Source: Bryopsis sp. KO-2023 (taxonomy: Eukaryota; Chlorophyta; Ulvophyceae; Bryopsidales; Bryopsidaceae). Taken from it: 64,000 bases of DNA. Below the pieces are notes generated by a model, which saw only the letters and a list, made by a program, of their open reading frames with translations, had not been told where the DNA came from and did no database searches. The position numbers were made by a program, and so were the translations under genes. Below, one piece after another: positions 14,090 through 27,060 of the stretch; the stretch's first letter is position 1; each line of letters begins with the position of its first letter. The DNA lies in NCBI GenBank assembly GCA_030272585.1, contig BSYQ01000005.1, positions 3,534,001 through 3,598,000 on the forward strand, in the 5' to 3' direction.

Positions 14090-17000
14090 TCACACTGTTC
14101 CTGCAGCAGTGTTGTCTGCTTCCAAATCTTTGGCAAATTTTTCAAGCCTTTCGGCTTCCTCCTCCTCAGTTTGCTTGGGTTTGACGTTGTATTTTGTGAA
14201 GCCATCTGGACACACAAACACAGAACAAATACTCAAAAAAAAATCGACTGAAAAAAGTTAATTCTGGAGCAGCATTACTAAAACAAGGGGGGGGGGAGAG
14301 AGCAAAAATTGAAACCGATACTCCATCCATTTTCAAGGACTGTTCCTTTTTAATTCAAAAAAAAAAAAAAAGCGACACAAAGAAGCCGCCGAAATGAATA
14401 ATTAACAGAACCTTCAACTTTCCATCATCGATTCGAGCGGTTTCCACATTGGAAATAATGATGAGGTTGAAAATACATTCTTTTGGAAAATGGTTTCCTC
14501 TATTCAGAAAAAAAAACCTCCCCCGTCGAAAAAAAGAGACAGAATAGCTTCCTCACCCCATTTGCTTGCCTCCACCATCCTTCCGCCGAAAAACCTGTTA
14601 TTCATCTTTTTCACACAGAGTTCGGTGGCTTCTTCAGACTCAAACCTGTTTTCACTCACAGAAAAACATAGACACAAGAGGCGTTATTTCTTCCACTTAA
14701 CTCATTTGTCAAACAGCCTCCAACAAAATCTGCCTTCAGGTAGAAAAAACGAAACGAAACAAAACAAGGCCTGCTGGGTACAAATGCTTCGGAAACTCAT
14801 TGAAAAAAAAGCTAAAAATCGAACTGAAAAAAAATATAGAAATCGATCATCTTTGGATGCATCATGCAAACGTCTCGACAACGGCAAAACATGCTAAGTC
14901 AAACAGTAGCATTTTGATCATTTTGATTTTGTTTTTAATTTATGATTTTTTCAGAGACCTGATTGCGACCACCCCATCTGGATTGTGCTGGTAAATATTC
15001 ACTCTGTCGACGGCTCCAATTTTTTCGCACTCTTCTTTGATTTCGGCCTCGAGTTCGGTGGCAGCATCGGGGTCCCCGATCATCTCATCGGGATGAAACA
15101 TGTGCTTCAAAATCACGGTGATCTTCGAGGCCGACAGTCTGTCATCGAAACCGCCCCATCCCAGCAAATTGGCTTGTCTGTCCTGAGGTTTTTCCAAAAA
15201 AATCGTTAAGAAATTCCACAATCGGTTTTTTTTATTCACCTCCTTTCTTGATGGGCCTGAAGGATTTTTTTCGGGCAGGGTGCAAAAGCAATGAAATTGA
15301 ACGTTTCTTGTCTTAATGGGTTTCTTTTGGCTTTGTCAAGCAAAAAGAAGAAGCTGGTGGTGTGCAACTCCAGTTTGTTTTAAAAATGAAAGAGGACAGT
15401 ATTTTGCCTTTATCTATATATTTCATTGATGTTTTCTTTTTTTCATATAACAAACAGAATGGAGGAAAAGTGAATGCAACAATTGCCTCCTTAACCCCCC
15501 CTCTCTTTTTATTTCAGTTTAGAAAAATACAATCATAAACAACTGTTATTAACATAATCGATAATAACAAAAATAAATTCGAAAACGAAACACACTGTAC
15601 GATACTCAAATAAAAAAAGAGAGACAGAGCACAACCACACTCACTTTTTTCCCTTTAGGCTTTTTCTTTTTCTTGGATGGCCGAGGTTTGAAATCCCCTT
15701 TGACTTGGAAGCGGGCTTCCTGCACTTTCATCAACATCCCCATGTTCGGTCGAAACGGCGTCTTGTCCAAAATATTGATGGCCAATTCGACGGAGGGTCT
15801 TTTCAAGTAAGTGACCAGGCCATCCCCTTTCACCATCCCCGTTGCCTTGTCCCTGAACTTGACGGACGAAAACAGATTTACAGGAAAAATAGGTAAAAAA
15901 GTAGAGCAGGGGAGGAAGAAAAAGGAAAAAAAAAGAATCCGAATAAGAAAAAGAAAAAAAAACTAAAAATTAAATTAAAACAAAATTACAAAATTACCCA
16001 CAAGAGTTGCCAGGAAAATGGAGGCAGCGATGATGGGATGGCAAGACGATAGAAAAACAACTCACTGCGTGGGTGGGTGGGGGATTAAAAAATGTCTTTT
16101 TTGAATGAAGCATCTATGGTCTCGGTATTTCAAATATACATGAAATATCACCCTTTCTTCTTTTTTTCCTTTCTTTTCTTGTTTTTTTAGTGTTATGTTT
16201 TTCTTGCCTGTAGATTTTGACTTTTGGGACCATATCCTCATCCGTCTTGATAATTCCACATTTGTTGAAAACGTTGACGAGCTCTTGAAGGGTCACATCA
16301 TCTGGCAAGCCTGAAAACAATTGAAAAAAAAATTACCACCATCTCAAAATAATTTTTTCGTTTCCTCTTCAATTCAAACACACATGCACATTCCAGACAC
16401 CGACAGTTAGGCTTCAGGAACTTGAAAACTTTTTTTTTAGCCCCCTCTCCTTTGTTTTTTTTCTAGCCCCCTCTCCTTTTTGTTGAAATTGGATGGGGAA
16501 ATCCCTCGTTCGGAGTGAAGTGAGTCATAACCCTAGGGATCGGAGGTGGGGTACTTATTGAGTTGTGTAAGTAACCTGATTGTGAGGGGGTCTGGCCCGT
16601 TTAGTTCTCGAACAACACCTAAGGTTCTTTCATCCCTCAAGAAAATCTATCAAATTGACCAATTTGGTTCATTTAACCAACGAGTCCCCTTTACGATCAC
16701 CTTCCCCCCTCTTAAAAAGTTAAGATTGTCATGTAACGCTCCTTATCGCTATTCTTATTTTAGCATCACCAATGTCAATCCCCACTTCAAAAAGACGTTA
16801 AACACGCTAAAAAATTCAAAATAGCGTCGCCCCTTACTCTCTGATATGGAAAAAACATTTCCAAAATCGGTGCTTACCTGTGATATACACGCTGGTCGTT
16901 TTGGAAGGTTCAGAAAAACTGGGTGCTGGCTCTTCGGCCGGCCTCTTTTCGCCCTGTTTCTTTTCGTCCTGCTTCTTTTCGCCCTTTCCTTTTTTCCGCT

Positions 17001-18608
17001 TGCTTCCCTCCTCATCCTGTTGAATCAATGAACAGCAAACCAAAAAAAAAAACTGGAGTAAAAAAGAGTCGAATGTACACGCTTAAAACAGGCCTATTTG
17101 TGGATTTCTTTCCACCCCTCGCCAATCAAACCGAATCCATCCAAACACACACAAAAAACCACACATCAGGACAAAAACATATTTCACAACACGCATGCAA
17201 CGCTCTCATCATTCCACATAATTTTTTTTCCATGTCTTTTCCTTTCCCTGGTCGCCCTACTTCATTCGCCTCCATCACAGCCCGAGCTTCTTCCTCCAAT
17301 TCCATTTGCTGGATCCTTTTCTTGGCTTCGGCCAGCGACGGCTGCTCCTCCAATTCCGCCTCGAAAGTCATATCTTCGACATCGTAGTTCTGCCGCCCCC
17401 TCCCTGCATCCCCGTTTCCTTCCTTCAAGGCTTGACCACCCTTGGGAGCGTATTTCCTAGCAATCGAATCCCACTCGTACTCCGTCCCATCATCATCCAC
17501 GAAGCTCTTTTCGTCAGGAGAAGCAGGAGTTTCCATCGTGGAGGAGTCTGGATCCGGCTGATCCGATGCTTCGGCCTGTTGGCCGGATTCGAGGGCGGCG
17601 ATTTCCTGCTGGAATGCAGCAAGCGGGTCATCGCTGAAATCGCACAGCACATACATACCCATCACGGACATATCTCCGAGGAGCACACACACACCCTGCC
17701 AGCAGCGATTCGATGGAGGGATGCTGAAAAAATGATCGAAAATTATTGTCCGAGAATTACCAGAATGTCCTCTCAGATTTTTTGTGGTTGCTATCCCCTT
17801 TTTTTGAATGTATGTAAACTCTGTTTCCCACCTCGCGAGGGTCTGTGCGTTATGTCTGGATTTCTTCGCGATTTCCTCCACTGCTCCGAAGGCGGCGTCC
17901 AGTTCTGCGATCCCTTCTGCACACTGCCACTGAGGCCTTCCCTCCGTCCAGCACATTGTTTCTCGATTGATGGTCCCAGCCTTGAACAGATCTGGATATA
18001 TCCAACACACACACACACACTGAATATGTATATTATATTTTCCATCAGAAAATCAATATATATCCTTCCATAATATCTGCATGATGACTCATCCAAATCC
18101 TAGGCTTGGTTGTCCACACAAAATGGGCATTCACCCCGATTGGGAGGGAATCGTAACTTCTTCTAAATCAATCTCCAGTAAAAGTGAAGATATCACCACG
18201 GAAAAAAAAAAATAATAATTAGAAGGAGGGAAAGGGGGGGCAACTGAGCGAAGGGTTTAGAAGGATTCAAAACTTGATGGAAAGAAAAATCTTTTGAATA
18301 CATGAAGAAGTATAAATCAAGCCAAGCTATTGAATGGGACACTTATAGATCTATCCATAGAATCTCACTCTTTTTATAATCTATTGACTGACCCCCTCCC
18401 TTTTACATAAAGAAAAAGAGTGAGTGCTAGAAGCACCTTTAAGCCCATTTCTGCTTACAAACTATGCAGGATTGCGGAGACGACTGTATATTTTTTGCCT
18501 TTTATTGCGAGTGTGCGAAGAACAGCCCATACCAGCCATGTCGCCGGTGCGATGGGGCCCAGACGGTTGGCCGTCGGCTAAATAATACCACTTAGCGTCC
18601 GTCGCCAT
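14090..18608 (-). CDS. Tat-SF1/CUS2-like splicing factor with N-terminal GYF-like domain
   Basis: Homologues assist U2 snRNP and SF3b in the nucleus. Nine exons were reconstructed: 18608-18533, 17991-17832, 17633-17261, 17016-16878, 16310-16208, 15852-15645, 15182-14959, 14645-14557 and 14205-14090. They give 495 residues in consistent phase. The N-terminus has a GYF_2-like stretch (KWYYLADGQPSGP, then ETMCWTEGRPQW). An EYEWD motif and a Lys/Glu-rich linker follow. RRM1 reads SVYITGLPDDVTLQEL, VPKVKIYRDKATGMVKGDG and TYLKRPSVELAI. RRM2 (a UHM type in the family) reads VILKHMFHPDEM, HNPDGVVAIRF and MNNRFFGGRMVEASKWDG. Intron 5 begins GC rather than GT (CTACAG then GCAAG). The start at 18608 is the first ATG before the GYF-like domain. 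Confidence 0.92.
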
Positions 18609-19794
18609 TTTTTCCAGAGACTTCGAGGAGATTCTCAAAAAAAGATAAACACAGAAACGATGGGAAATCGATGGTCGCTGATCCTCAGGCAGGCATTCCA
18701 AAACCCCATGCCCAAACCAAACCAAAAAGTCTCATGAACGGAAGTTGCCAAATTTAATTTAGACCCACTTCATTACGTCAGCAATTTGCCACATCAAATC
18801 GTCATTTTTGACAAAAAAAAAGAAAAACAACGAAAACAAAAAAGTGGAAGCTGCTTACTCTCCGCCAGTTCTTTGTTAAGTTTCGTAAAACGCTTTGTTC
18901 GGTCGTGTGTTTTATTTTTTTTGCTCCACGTTTTGACGGACAACCGAAACGAAAACTTGACCACGCCTATACATTCGCGAAAAACAAAAGTCCCTTTTCT
19001 TTCTGTTTGAACAGCGCTCAAGCGTTCGATCCCCTCGCTCGACTCCCGCTGCGGTGTTATCGGCTTTTCGGGGATTCTCTTGGAGTGCGTGTCTCTGTGG
19101 CGTATCGAGGTGCGTATCGGGAGCAATCCAACCGGAAAAATATAACACAAATTTACAGTGCTGCACTTGGACTCCGTCGACGCAGAATCAACGAGCGACT
19201 CGGTGCTGTCCTGCTCGCATTGCTCGCTTTTCAGATGCGCGCACGTTTCTCTCCTCACGGGTCTTCCCTCAGTCATCCCTTGAAAAGGTTTCGAGTTTTC
19301 AGCCCGTTCGTCTCGTCCAAACTCGGCTTAGCTGCGTGCGTTGACCCTCAACTGTAGATTTTCGCACCATCGAGGGGTTCCAATTCTTCTGGTTTAAAAA
19401 AGCCCACGCGTTTTTCCCTCCCCCAACGAAACCTTGTGTCCAATAGGGTTTAAGGCTCGCTTATTGCTGATGCTGGTGTCATAGCCCGTGGAATCAACGT
19501 CGTTTTTCTCGCGATAAACCGGAAAACGCTCGGGCTTCGATCCGTATTCCCAGAAAGCCATCTGAGACACCCAGTTGGAATCTGTCTTGTGTATTATGTG
19601 GAAGCCAGGGGCAACACAATGACTTCCCTTTCCCCCTTTTATTGCTCTGAGTAACCTTTTTAGCCTTTCCCCAAAAAGAATAAAAATAAACAATAAATCC
19701 AAACTGAGCCAAAGAGCTCCAGAGATGAGGTTGTTCAAAGAAGCACTGATTTTCTTACATATCCTTTCTTTTTGGTTTCTTTTTCCCCAGGGGT
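18609..19794. promoter_or_regulatory. divergent promoter region of the Tat-SF1-like and DUF1421-like genes
   Basis: This 1.2 kb interval separates two genes transcribed away from each other, so it should hold both promoters. A CAG directly before GGGTATGG at 19790 suggests a 5' UTR intron ending just upstream of the DUF1421-like ATG. Frames on both strands at 18794-19380 have no recognised domain and are not called. Confidence 0.5.
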
Positions 19795-22582
19795 ATGGCT
19801 GAAGAAGGCGATATTTTCGCGGATTTGCTTTCTGGCCTGAAACCAACATCCAACGCTCCGGTGGTGAACGAAGAAGATGATGTGTCTGGCCTGGTCCCTC
19901 TCCAGCCCTCAATGAATGACCTAAGATCAGCAAAGGAACGAGAAGAAAATGGGGACAGGGTGGATGTCAAAAGATCCAACAGTCCGATCGGAGAAGGATT
20001 GGCACCCCCACCTCCCCCACTCACCAAGTGAGCGCAACCAATGAAGCAGTCCCCCCCCCAAAAAAAAAAAATAAAATTGATTTTATAAGTTCTTTTCGAA
20101 AAAGGGGGGGGACTGTGGTGGGTGCAATGTTGGGCCACTAGTGTATATTTATATTTCTCTCCGTTCGTGGGTTTGACTTTTTTGAGCCCTCTGAGCAAGG
20201 ATGGGTGAAATTCAGAGCAATGCTTTTGCATTCGTGGGAAAACTCAACCTCCTCTTCTCGAGGCCCTTTCCCTATGGAGGTTTTTAACGAATAATCGTTG
20301 CTCACTTTTCCAGGGTCGAAATGGAGACTATAGTGTCGAATGTGCTTTGTGAAAAGCTGTTCGAAACAATGGGTGCCCTCACAATGGCCCTGAAAACCCA
20401 CCTCAAGCAGGTGGACGAAAGAATCGCTGCTGTGGATGATAAATGCGAACACCTTAAACAAAGCATGGAAGAGCTTTCCCAACGACACGGGGAGTCCAGC
20501 GACGAAATCAGAAAAACGCTGGACTCGGTGACAGGATCTTTGAGGGACACAGGCATGGGGCTGCAAAGGGTGCTGGACAAGCAAGAGCTCGTGGATGCAC
20601 ACGTCTTGCTGTCCAAGTTGGGAAAGGAGGCGTCTGATGCAAAGAAAGAGGCAAACAAAGCTGCAAAACCTGATCTGATCACTATGAAAAGCAAGGAAGT
20701 GACGGATTCTGGTGGCCCATCGGAACCGAATCCCCCCAGTCTGGCGCCCCCTGGGGCCATCGCAGTACCCAAGGCAACAGCACCACAACCTGCTCCTCAA
20801 CAGCAGGTCCCTGCAACTGCACCTGCTCCAGCCCCAGCACTGGCACCAGTCCAAGCTCCAGCTCCTACCCTGCCTCCACCAGCGCCTCTCCCTGTCCCTC
20901 CAGCCCCTCCACAGGCAACTGCACCCCCTCCTGTGGCCGCACCTGTGGCTCCACCTGCCCCAGCACCAATCCAGGTTGGTGACAACGCAGTCCAGGACTG
21001 TCTTGGTGGCATAACCCCCCTTTTGGATCTTTCTAGATCCTTGCGAATACCTCCATGCTTTCCCTGAAAGCTTTGCCTCTGTGTTTTGTGTGTTCAGAAC
21101 CAGCCTGTGCACTCACACCATCCTGCGCCCCCTCCTGCAGCGCCTCTTGCTGCACCTCCTGCTGCACCTCCTGTCCCTACTCCACCCCCTGCAACTGGAC
21201 CTCCCGCTCCTGTCCCTCCACCGGTGACCCCACCCGCCCAACCCCACACCCCTCAAGTTGCATACAGCCAACAGCCAAGCAGTTCAGACTACCCCTCTCC
21301 TACCTACGGGGTGAGTTAATATCAATTGGGCATCTGTTTCATCTATTGAGAAAACGACCTATTGTCTTTTTTACCACCAACAGTTGTAATCCAGGCCGTC
21401 ATAATTCTAGGCCAACAAAAATAAGTGAAAAAAAAATCACATCTGATAATTTTAGCCGGACTGCTGAATTATTCTGGACTCGTTCACAGGTCCTACCACC
21501 TCAACCCCCTCCAGCTCTGGCTGTTGCTCCTTCTATGCCCCAGTACCAGCAACCACCTCCGCAACCTCAGCCCCAACAGCCCCCGCCTAGCCCTCAGCCC
21601 CAGCAACAAGGATACGGGCAGCAAATGGCTCCGCTTCCTCCTCCAACGCCGCAAATGGGCATGGCACCTCCAGCCCCAGCCCCTCAGATGCCTCCACCTC
21701 CACACATGGGCATGTCTGCTCCACCTCCACAGCCCCCACAACCGCCGCCCCCTGTCCCTCCTCAGGCACCTCCTTATGCTCCACAGAGAAGCCAATTTGT
21801 TGGCAATCAGATGCCTATGGCTTCCCAGCAAATGCAGTTCCCAAACACTCAAATGCCTATGGGAGGGGGTGGGGGTGGGGTCGGGTACCCTCAAATTGAT
21901 CCGGGACCTCAGCGGACTGGCATTCCAGCACCCCCCAGGGGTCCACCATCCCCTGCTCCAATATACGGAGCCCCGCCCCCGATGGGCAAGACCTCAGCTG
22001 GATCTCCAGGGAATGGTTCTGGGGCAAATCCCAGAAGTGTCACCCAGTCAATGCCATTGGATCAGGTGAGGGAATCATAGCAACAGCAGGTGTATGTTTC
22101 AATGGGGGGTTGCAGATCCAATTTCAACGTTTGAGAGTGCCGTCTGAGGGGGAAATTCATGCACCAATCGACAGCTCCTCGTTCTTTCCTAGGCTTGAAA
22201 AAATATTTCTATCTCATTTCATGTTTTATTTAATGCTTTTTTCATTTCATATAAAGAATATATATCTTTTTTTTGTGGAAAAAAGGGAGCCTTAAAGCTG
22301 GACACACCACCTGATACGAATTCCCACTTTTACCTCTTTTGTGTGGTTTGCATTGGATTTTTGCCATTTTTACCAGGATTTGTTGTGTTCGTTGCAAATG
22401 TGCGATGAAACTAAAAATGAATGTCTGTTTTTCTTTCTTTTTTTTCGTAGGTTATACAAGATGTGGTGATGATGGGGTTCGATCGAACCAAAGTGAGGTC
22501 AGTGGTTACGGACATGATCAACCAAGGAAAGTCGGTGGACATGAATGTTATCATAGATCGACTCACGGGCGGAGGCTACTGA
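19795..22582 (+). CDS. DUF1421-like proline-rich protein
   Basis: Five exons (19795-20027, 20314-20974, 21098-21310, 21490-22065, 22451-22582) give 604 residues in consistent phase. The acidic N-terminus contains EEGDIFADLLSGLKP. A coiled-coil stretch in exon 2 (about residues 85-190) is followed by some 330 residues rich in Pro, Ala, Gln and Met. The last exon encodes a C-terminal module, VIQDVVMMGFDRTKVRSVV to VDMNVIIDRLTGGGY, matching the UBA-like end of plant DUF1421 proteins (MGF, then hydrophobic-rich, then DLNVVLD). The overall order of coiled coil, Pro/Gln-rich region and UBA-like end fits that family. The function is unknown. The gene is divergent from the Tat-SF1-like gene. Confidence 0.8.
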
Positions 22583-24201
22583 ATTTCCGAGGAAAAAAAA
22601 CGGGGATGAAAAAAAAACTTGAAAGAAATGTGTAGTGCGTGGAGAAATTGACCCTGATTTTTCCCCCAACAAAGAATTTGCGAAAAAGGAAGGTGGTGGG
22701 GGGAAAGTAGATGAAGAAATATACGAATGGAAAAGAGGAGAAACCGGGATGTGGGGGTGTTTTTTTTATTGATTTGTCCTCTTTTTTTGAAAGGGGGGAG
22801 GGAATGTGCAGGAATTGATCAAAAGAAAAAAAAATTGAAAGGAGACTGGGCTGGACAAAAAAGGCTTGAAAGACGTGGTGACGTGATGGCAAAGATCCAT
22901 TCTTCTAAGTTGAAAAACAGATGGGTGTAGTTGGTTGGGTGGGTTTCTTTTTGGGCGATGCAGGTTTTGGTGTATGGTGGGAATTGGAAGCAAAACGAAG
23001 TGGCTTGGTCAAGCTGATCATTGTGTGAGAATTGAACGGACAGTTTTTTTTTTTCATTCAACTTTTTGGGGGATTGTGAACGTACAAAGTTGCAGGGCTT
23101 CCACATGGGGTTGGGAAGAGAGAAAATATAAGAGTGAAAGTGGCGGACTTAGTGGGACTGGATGGAGGGATGACCTGTCAACACAGCATCCAGAGCTTTT
23201 CTGTTTTCTCACACTACTTTCAGAAAGTGTGAGATACTGGATATCGAGCGTTTGTACGTTTGGTTTTGGTTTGCTTTGGGTTTTCCCCCCCAGGAATGTA
23301 CTAATAGACTGGAAGATATTTTAAAGAATTTCCCTCCCTTTGAAACAATCTTCCATCGCTGACAGAAAAAAAATCGGGAACAAGAAAAGCATTGGGCGAC
23401 TCTGTTTTTCAATGTGCGATGCCAAACCAACTAGTGGGAAATTGGCACTCACATGAGTTTTCCCACCAAGGGGCCTTCCTCTAGTGACATGTCGAAAGAA
23501 AATGAAAAATCCGGTAAAGCCGACTATAACCCTTCTACACCTCTATCCTTGTTCGATAGATCATCGCTACAAATTGCGTCAAAATATCGTCTTTCTAAGT
23601 GAAGTTCGTTTCCAGCAAAACTGTTACCGATCGCAAACGCAAACGAATGCCAGGAGTTGGGGAAGGAAAAGGGGGCCAACTTTTCAACAAGAGGAAAATG
23701 GAAAACCAGTTTTGGGGGACCACAGAGGCAAGGCTGCTTCAAGCCATGCATTACCTCCACCCCTGCATATTGAAATTAAGCAAAAATCCCATCCGTCTTG
23801 ACCTCCTCCTTTGAACAAATACCGATCCAAAAACCTAGAGAAAATGACAGACAGAAGCACCCAAGCCATGCTGCATGGAAAAGTTTCCTACAGGACAGAC
23901 AAGATCTCCAACACTTCCTTCAGTGTTGAACCCCTCACCCCCCCCCCAAAAAAAAAAAACTCCCTGGTTCTGATAAGTATTCATCCATTTAGAGTCCCCT
24001 TCTCACTCTAGTCGAGTCCAAAACCCTACAAATTTTGCATCATATCCAACCCAGGGGCTTTTTTTTCCAGTAAGAAATGGCAAGGTCCATTCAGGACATT
24101 GATCTTGAAGAAACAGATTTCTTATTTTTTCCCATGATATTTCGTTTTCAATTTTGTGAAGCCATTCCGGAGAAGGAAAAGGGAAAGGAAGCTTCGCTGT
24201 G
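22583..24201. other. intergenic spacer, no gene seen
   Basis: The region lies between the 3' ends of convergent genes. It has short homopolymer runs and no frame with recognisable domains or convincing splice structure. Confidence 0.5.
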
Positions 24202-24399
24202 TTAATCGCTGTGGTAGTCTTCTTCAGCGAGCGTCGCGATTTCGATTTCATCGTCGGAGTCGGGCCTGATACGCAAGTCCCTGCCTTCGTAAAACAGACG
24301 AGCTATGTAAGCCAACATACCCCCCAAACACACCACTATGAAGGCTTTTTCGAAAAATGCGCGAAGCACAGGGTCCTCCCCTGCATCCTCGATTGTCAT
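24202..24399 (-). CDS. small single-pass membrane protein, hypothetical
   Basis: A 65-codon frame starts at the ATG at 24399. It has an acidic N-terminus (MTIEDAGEDP), one hydrophobic helix (AFIVVCLGGMLAYIARLF) and an acidic tail containing RPDSDDEIEIATLAEEDY. The charge and helix pattern is typical of small integral membrane proteins, but I recognise no named family. It is intact and unspliced. It could be chance, but its composition differs clearly from nearby noise frames. Confidence 0.5.
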   Translation of the reverse strand: MTIEDAGEDPVLRAFFEKAFIVVCLGGMLAYIARLFYEGRDLRIRPDSDDEIEIATLAEEDYHSD

Positions 24400-25794
24400 G
24401 CGAAACACAGGCCGGGGTTAACGCGCGCGTTCACGTGCCGCTTGGGGAAAAAAGAAAGAGAGAAATTGACGAAAAGCAAAGCCATGCAGGATCAACATCC
24501 GAAAATTTTACGCAATTTTACGAAACATTTCAAACTTTAGCACTTTTTTGTTGGGGGGAGAAAACGTAAACACTCAAGGGAACTGGGACACAACAAACGG
24601 AGCAAGTTACACAATGTCCTTTCCACCTTAATAGTCCCTGGACTTGCAGTGCCCAACTAGACTAACCATGCAACTGTGGATAACCGTGCACAACACTGTA
24701 CCCCAACTGATTCCAACTGGCTACCAATCCGACATTCAATCACAATGGCATAATCTACTCATGGCTAAGATCATCATGCTCCCTTCACTCAAAGAAGAAC
24801 TTAACTCCAGAAATCTCCACCTGTGGTAATATATTTTCAAGGAAAAAAATAAGCCATCACTCCCAATAATGCCATAAAAATACAAACGTGCTGTAAGATA
24901 TCCCGAGCCTCCTTACAGTGCCACAATCCATCGTGATGGTGCCCGTGCAAACATCATCATTCAGGGTGATGGCTCTCTTTTGCTGTGGGCTGTAATTATT
25001 TATTGTTGGATTGATTGGTTGACTGTGCGAATTGCCTGAGGAGCCGCTCGGCGTTTGGGCTTTTACAAAATCATGATGATAAGAATTCCCTTCCCACTGA
25101 AACTGTTTTCTTGCAAGAACGAGATAGAACCATAGTCAAGAGGGGGCCTTGGGGAGTCTGGCCCCCCCAATAGTCGGTGACGCATCGCTAAAAAAATTTA
25201 TGACTGCCTGTTTACGTGCAAACTTTACTTTGTTTTTTATAGTGGTACACCCCAAAATTTTTTTGGCCTTCCCCCATTCATCATCCTGGCTACCCCTATG
25301 CATAGAACAAGGTCATCTTTTCTCGAAACGGTCCGCATAAATATCTTTCCCTCCATATATACTACAATCCCCAGCTTCCATTCATACAAAACATTGAGCA
25401 GCTGACACAATCCCACTTCCAATGCCCCCTTGCATCCAGTCTCGATTCAAATGGGTTTTGCGATGACAAGAAAAAAACCGACTCCAAAATTTGAAAGCCA
25501 GAAAGTTCACCAGTCAACACCGTAAGGAAGTGAATAGCCCGGCACCAAAAGTTTTCTTCACTTGTGGCTGGAAACTGTTCACCATTGCTTTTTACCTTTC
25601 GCTATGCAGGAAATCTGGAATCTGGAATGTTTTTACACCTGAGGCCACTATGGCTGTATACTTGGGGCCTGTTTCAAAACTTTATCGATGAGACTGTAGT
25701 GGTAGTGGTGATAATGTATTTTTTTGTGTCGATTCGTTTTTGTTTGTGAAGAGATGTTTGATTGACTGGCTAAATTTGGCTCAGACCGTGCAGA
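24400..25794. other. spacer, no gene seen
   Basis: No supported gene lies between the small membrane protein and the left inverted arm. Several frames of about 60 codons are present but none is convincing. Confidence 0.5.
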
Positions 25795-26054
25795 GCAAGT
25801 GATGGCTTCCGGTCCTATGTTTTAGGGCTGGTGCTTTGGCCCAAGTGCCATCCACCTGAAGTACGTCGACGCGACTCAGAACCAGCCAAGGTTTCGGTTG
25901 GGGCAGGAAACGTCACGTCTCGTGTGAGCACCGTCCTGCCATAAAACCCAAACCCAGCACACACAAACCACACAGCACTGATTCGAATCAAGCTTTGCTT
26001 TTTCTCGGTTTTCCTGTTTGCATCTTCTTGAGCTGGGAAAAGGGAGTGATCTCG

Positions 26055-26610
26055 ATGGCGTCGTTCAAGTTCGTGGCCGCCCTGGCTTTGCTGGGGTTGG
26101 TCGGAACTGCGTGTGCAGTTGATGTTGTCGATCAGGAGCGAACCACAGGTGCCCCATTGGAATGCCCTTGTCGCTCCTTGTTGACCTAAACGTGACGCGT
26201 CCTGTCATCTTGAGTTTTCTCTGAGACGGTGTTCTGCGTGTGCAGATTTGCAGTTGGATGCACCCCGTTTCCGCACTTTGCTCCGCGAGGCAGAGCAGAC
26301 CTTGCCAAGTAAGTACCGCTATCCTACTCGAGTGTCTGTTTGTTGTACACGACTATTAATGAATTTGAGACTGGAACTTCCAGATCGTGAGCTCCTGTGG
26401 AGAAGAAGACGCAGAGGAGGCGGAGGTGGTGGAGGCGGAGGCGGCGGCGGCGGCGGCGGAGGTGGCGGCGGCGGTGGTGGCGGCGGCGGCGGTGGTGGTG
26501 GTGGAGGAGGCGGCGGTGGCGGCGGTGGTGGTGGTGGTGGTGGAGGAGGCGGCGGCGGCGGCGGCGGCGGCGGTGGTGGTGGTGGTGGTGGTGGTGGTGG
26601 CGGCCACTAG
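26055..26610 (+). CDS. secreted glycine-rich protein, left copy
   Basis: Three exons (26055-26148, 26246-26308, 26384-26610) give 127 residues in phase. Exon 1 is a clean signal peptide, MASFKFVAALALLGLVGTAC followed by AVDVVDQERTT. Exon 2 encodes DLQLDAPRFRTLLREAEQTL. Exon 3 starts NRELLWRRRRR, then runs as almost pure Gly for about 60 residues to His and a stop. The Gly run comes from a GGN microsatellite, so its length is likely unstable. The Arg cluster before it could be a processing site; this is inference. Its paralogue in the right arm is in the opposite orientation. The function is unknown. The splice sites are conserved in both copies, which supports the model. Confidence 0.8.
26395..26610 (+). 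repeat. GGN trinucleotide microsatellite
   Basis: This is an imperfect GGT/GGC/GGA run coding for polyglycine in the gene's frame. It is also open in the other two forward frames (Arg/Trp and Ala/Val/Glu), which produces spurious ORFs. Confidence 0.95.
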
Positions 26611-27060
26611 AAGAGGGGCTTCTAATTCCTCACCACTCTGCCGAGATCCAGGCTTGGTCGGCGCTGGTCGAAAATGGGCATTCGTCGAGCATCGCGTGCT
26701 TGATTCAATCATTTGTTGTGGCCACTTTTGTCCCACTTTTTTTGAACTCGTGAGCTTTGGGTGCAGATGGCGTTCTGCCACTTTTTTTACCAATCATTTT
26801 GACTTTCAGAATAAAGCGGCTGGAGAAGTCGCATCGATGCGGCTTTGATATCGTCCTTAGGGCAGCAATGTTTCGAACTCAGTTTTGCGAAATACTAGTT
26901 GCTGCAGCATTTTTGGTTTCGTCTACTGTTAATTATGGAGCACCATTGGCTCCACTTGAATTCTGTGTATTGTGATCAAATTGTTAGCACCAGCCACGAC
27001 TCAAATGATTTTTGTGACGGTGTGAAGAGATGGGCGAAAGCGGTTATGTAAGAATTCATG

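Larger units (their letters stand above)
25795..27060. repeat. left arm of a large inverted duplication
   Basis: The segment is repeated in reverse complement at 51829-53137. The two match from the outer boundary (GCAAGTGATG) through the whole polyglycine gene to the inner boundary (GTAAGAATTCATG), with scattered substitutions and small indels and a length difference in the GGN tract. About 24.8 kb separates the arms. Confidence 0.93.

Noticed and set aside
18794..19380. Frames on both strands between the Tat-SF1-like and DUF1421-like genes
   Set aside because: No domain, no consistent splice structure; better explained as a divergent promoter region.
20138..21112. 324-codon minus-strand frame
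   Set aside because: Antisense of the DUF1421-like proline-rich exon; Arg/Trp/Cys-rich.
26387..26848. Ala/Val/Glu-rich and Arg/Trp-rich frames over the GGN tract (and their counterparts at 52059-52578)
   Set aside because: Frame shadows of a trinucleotide repeat; only the polyglycine frame continues a signal peptide through conserved splice sites.
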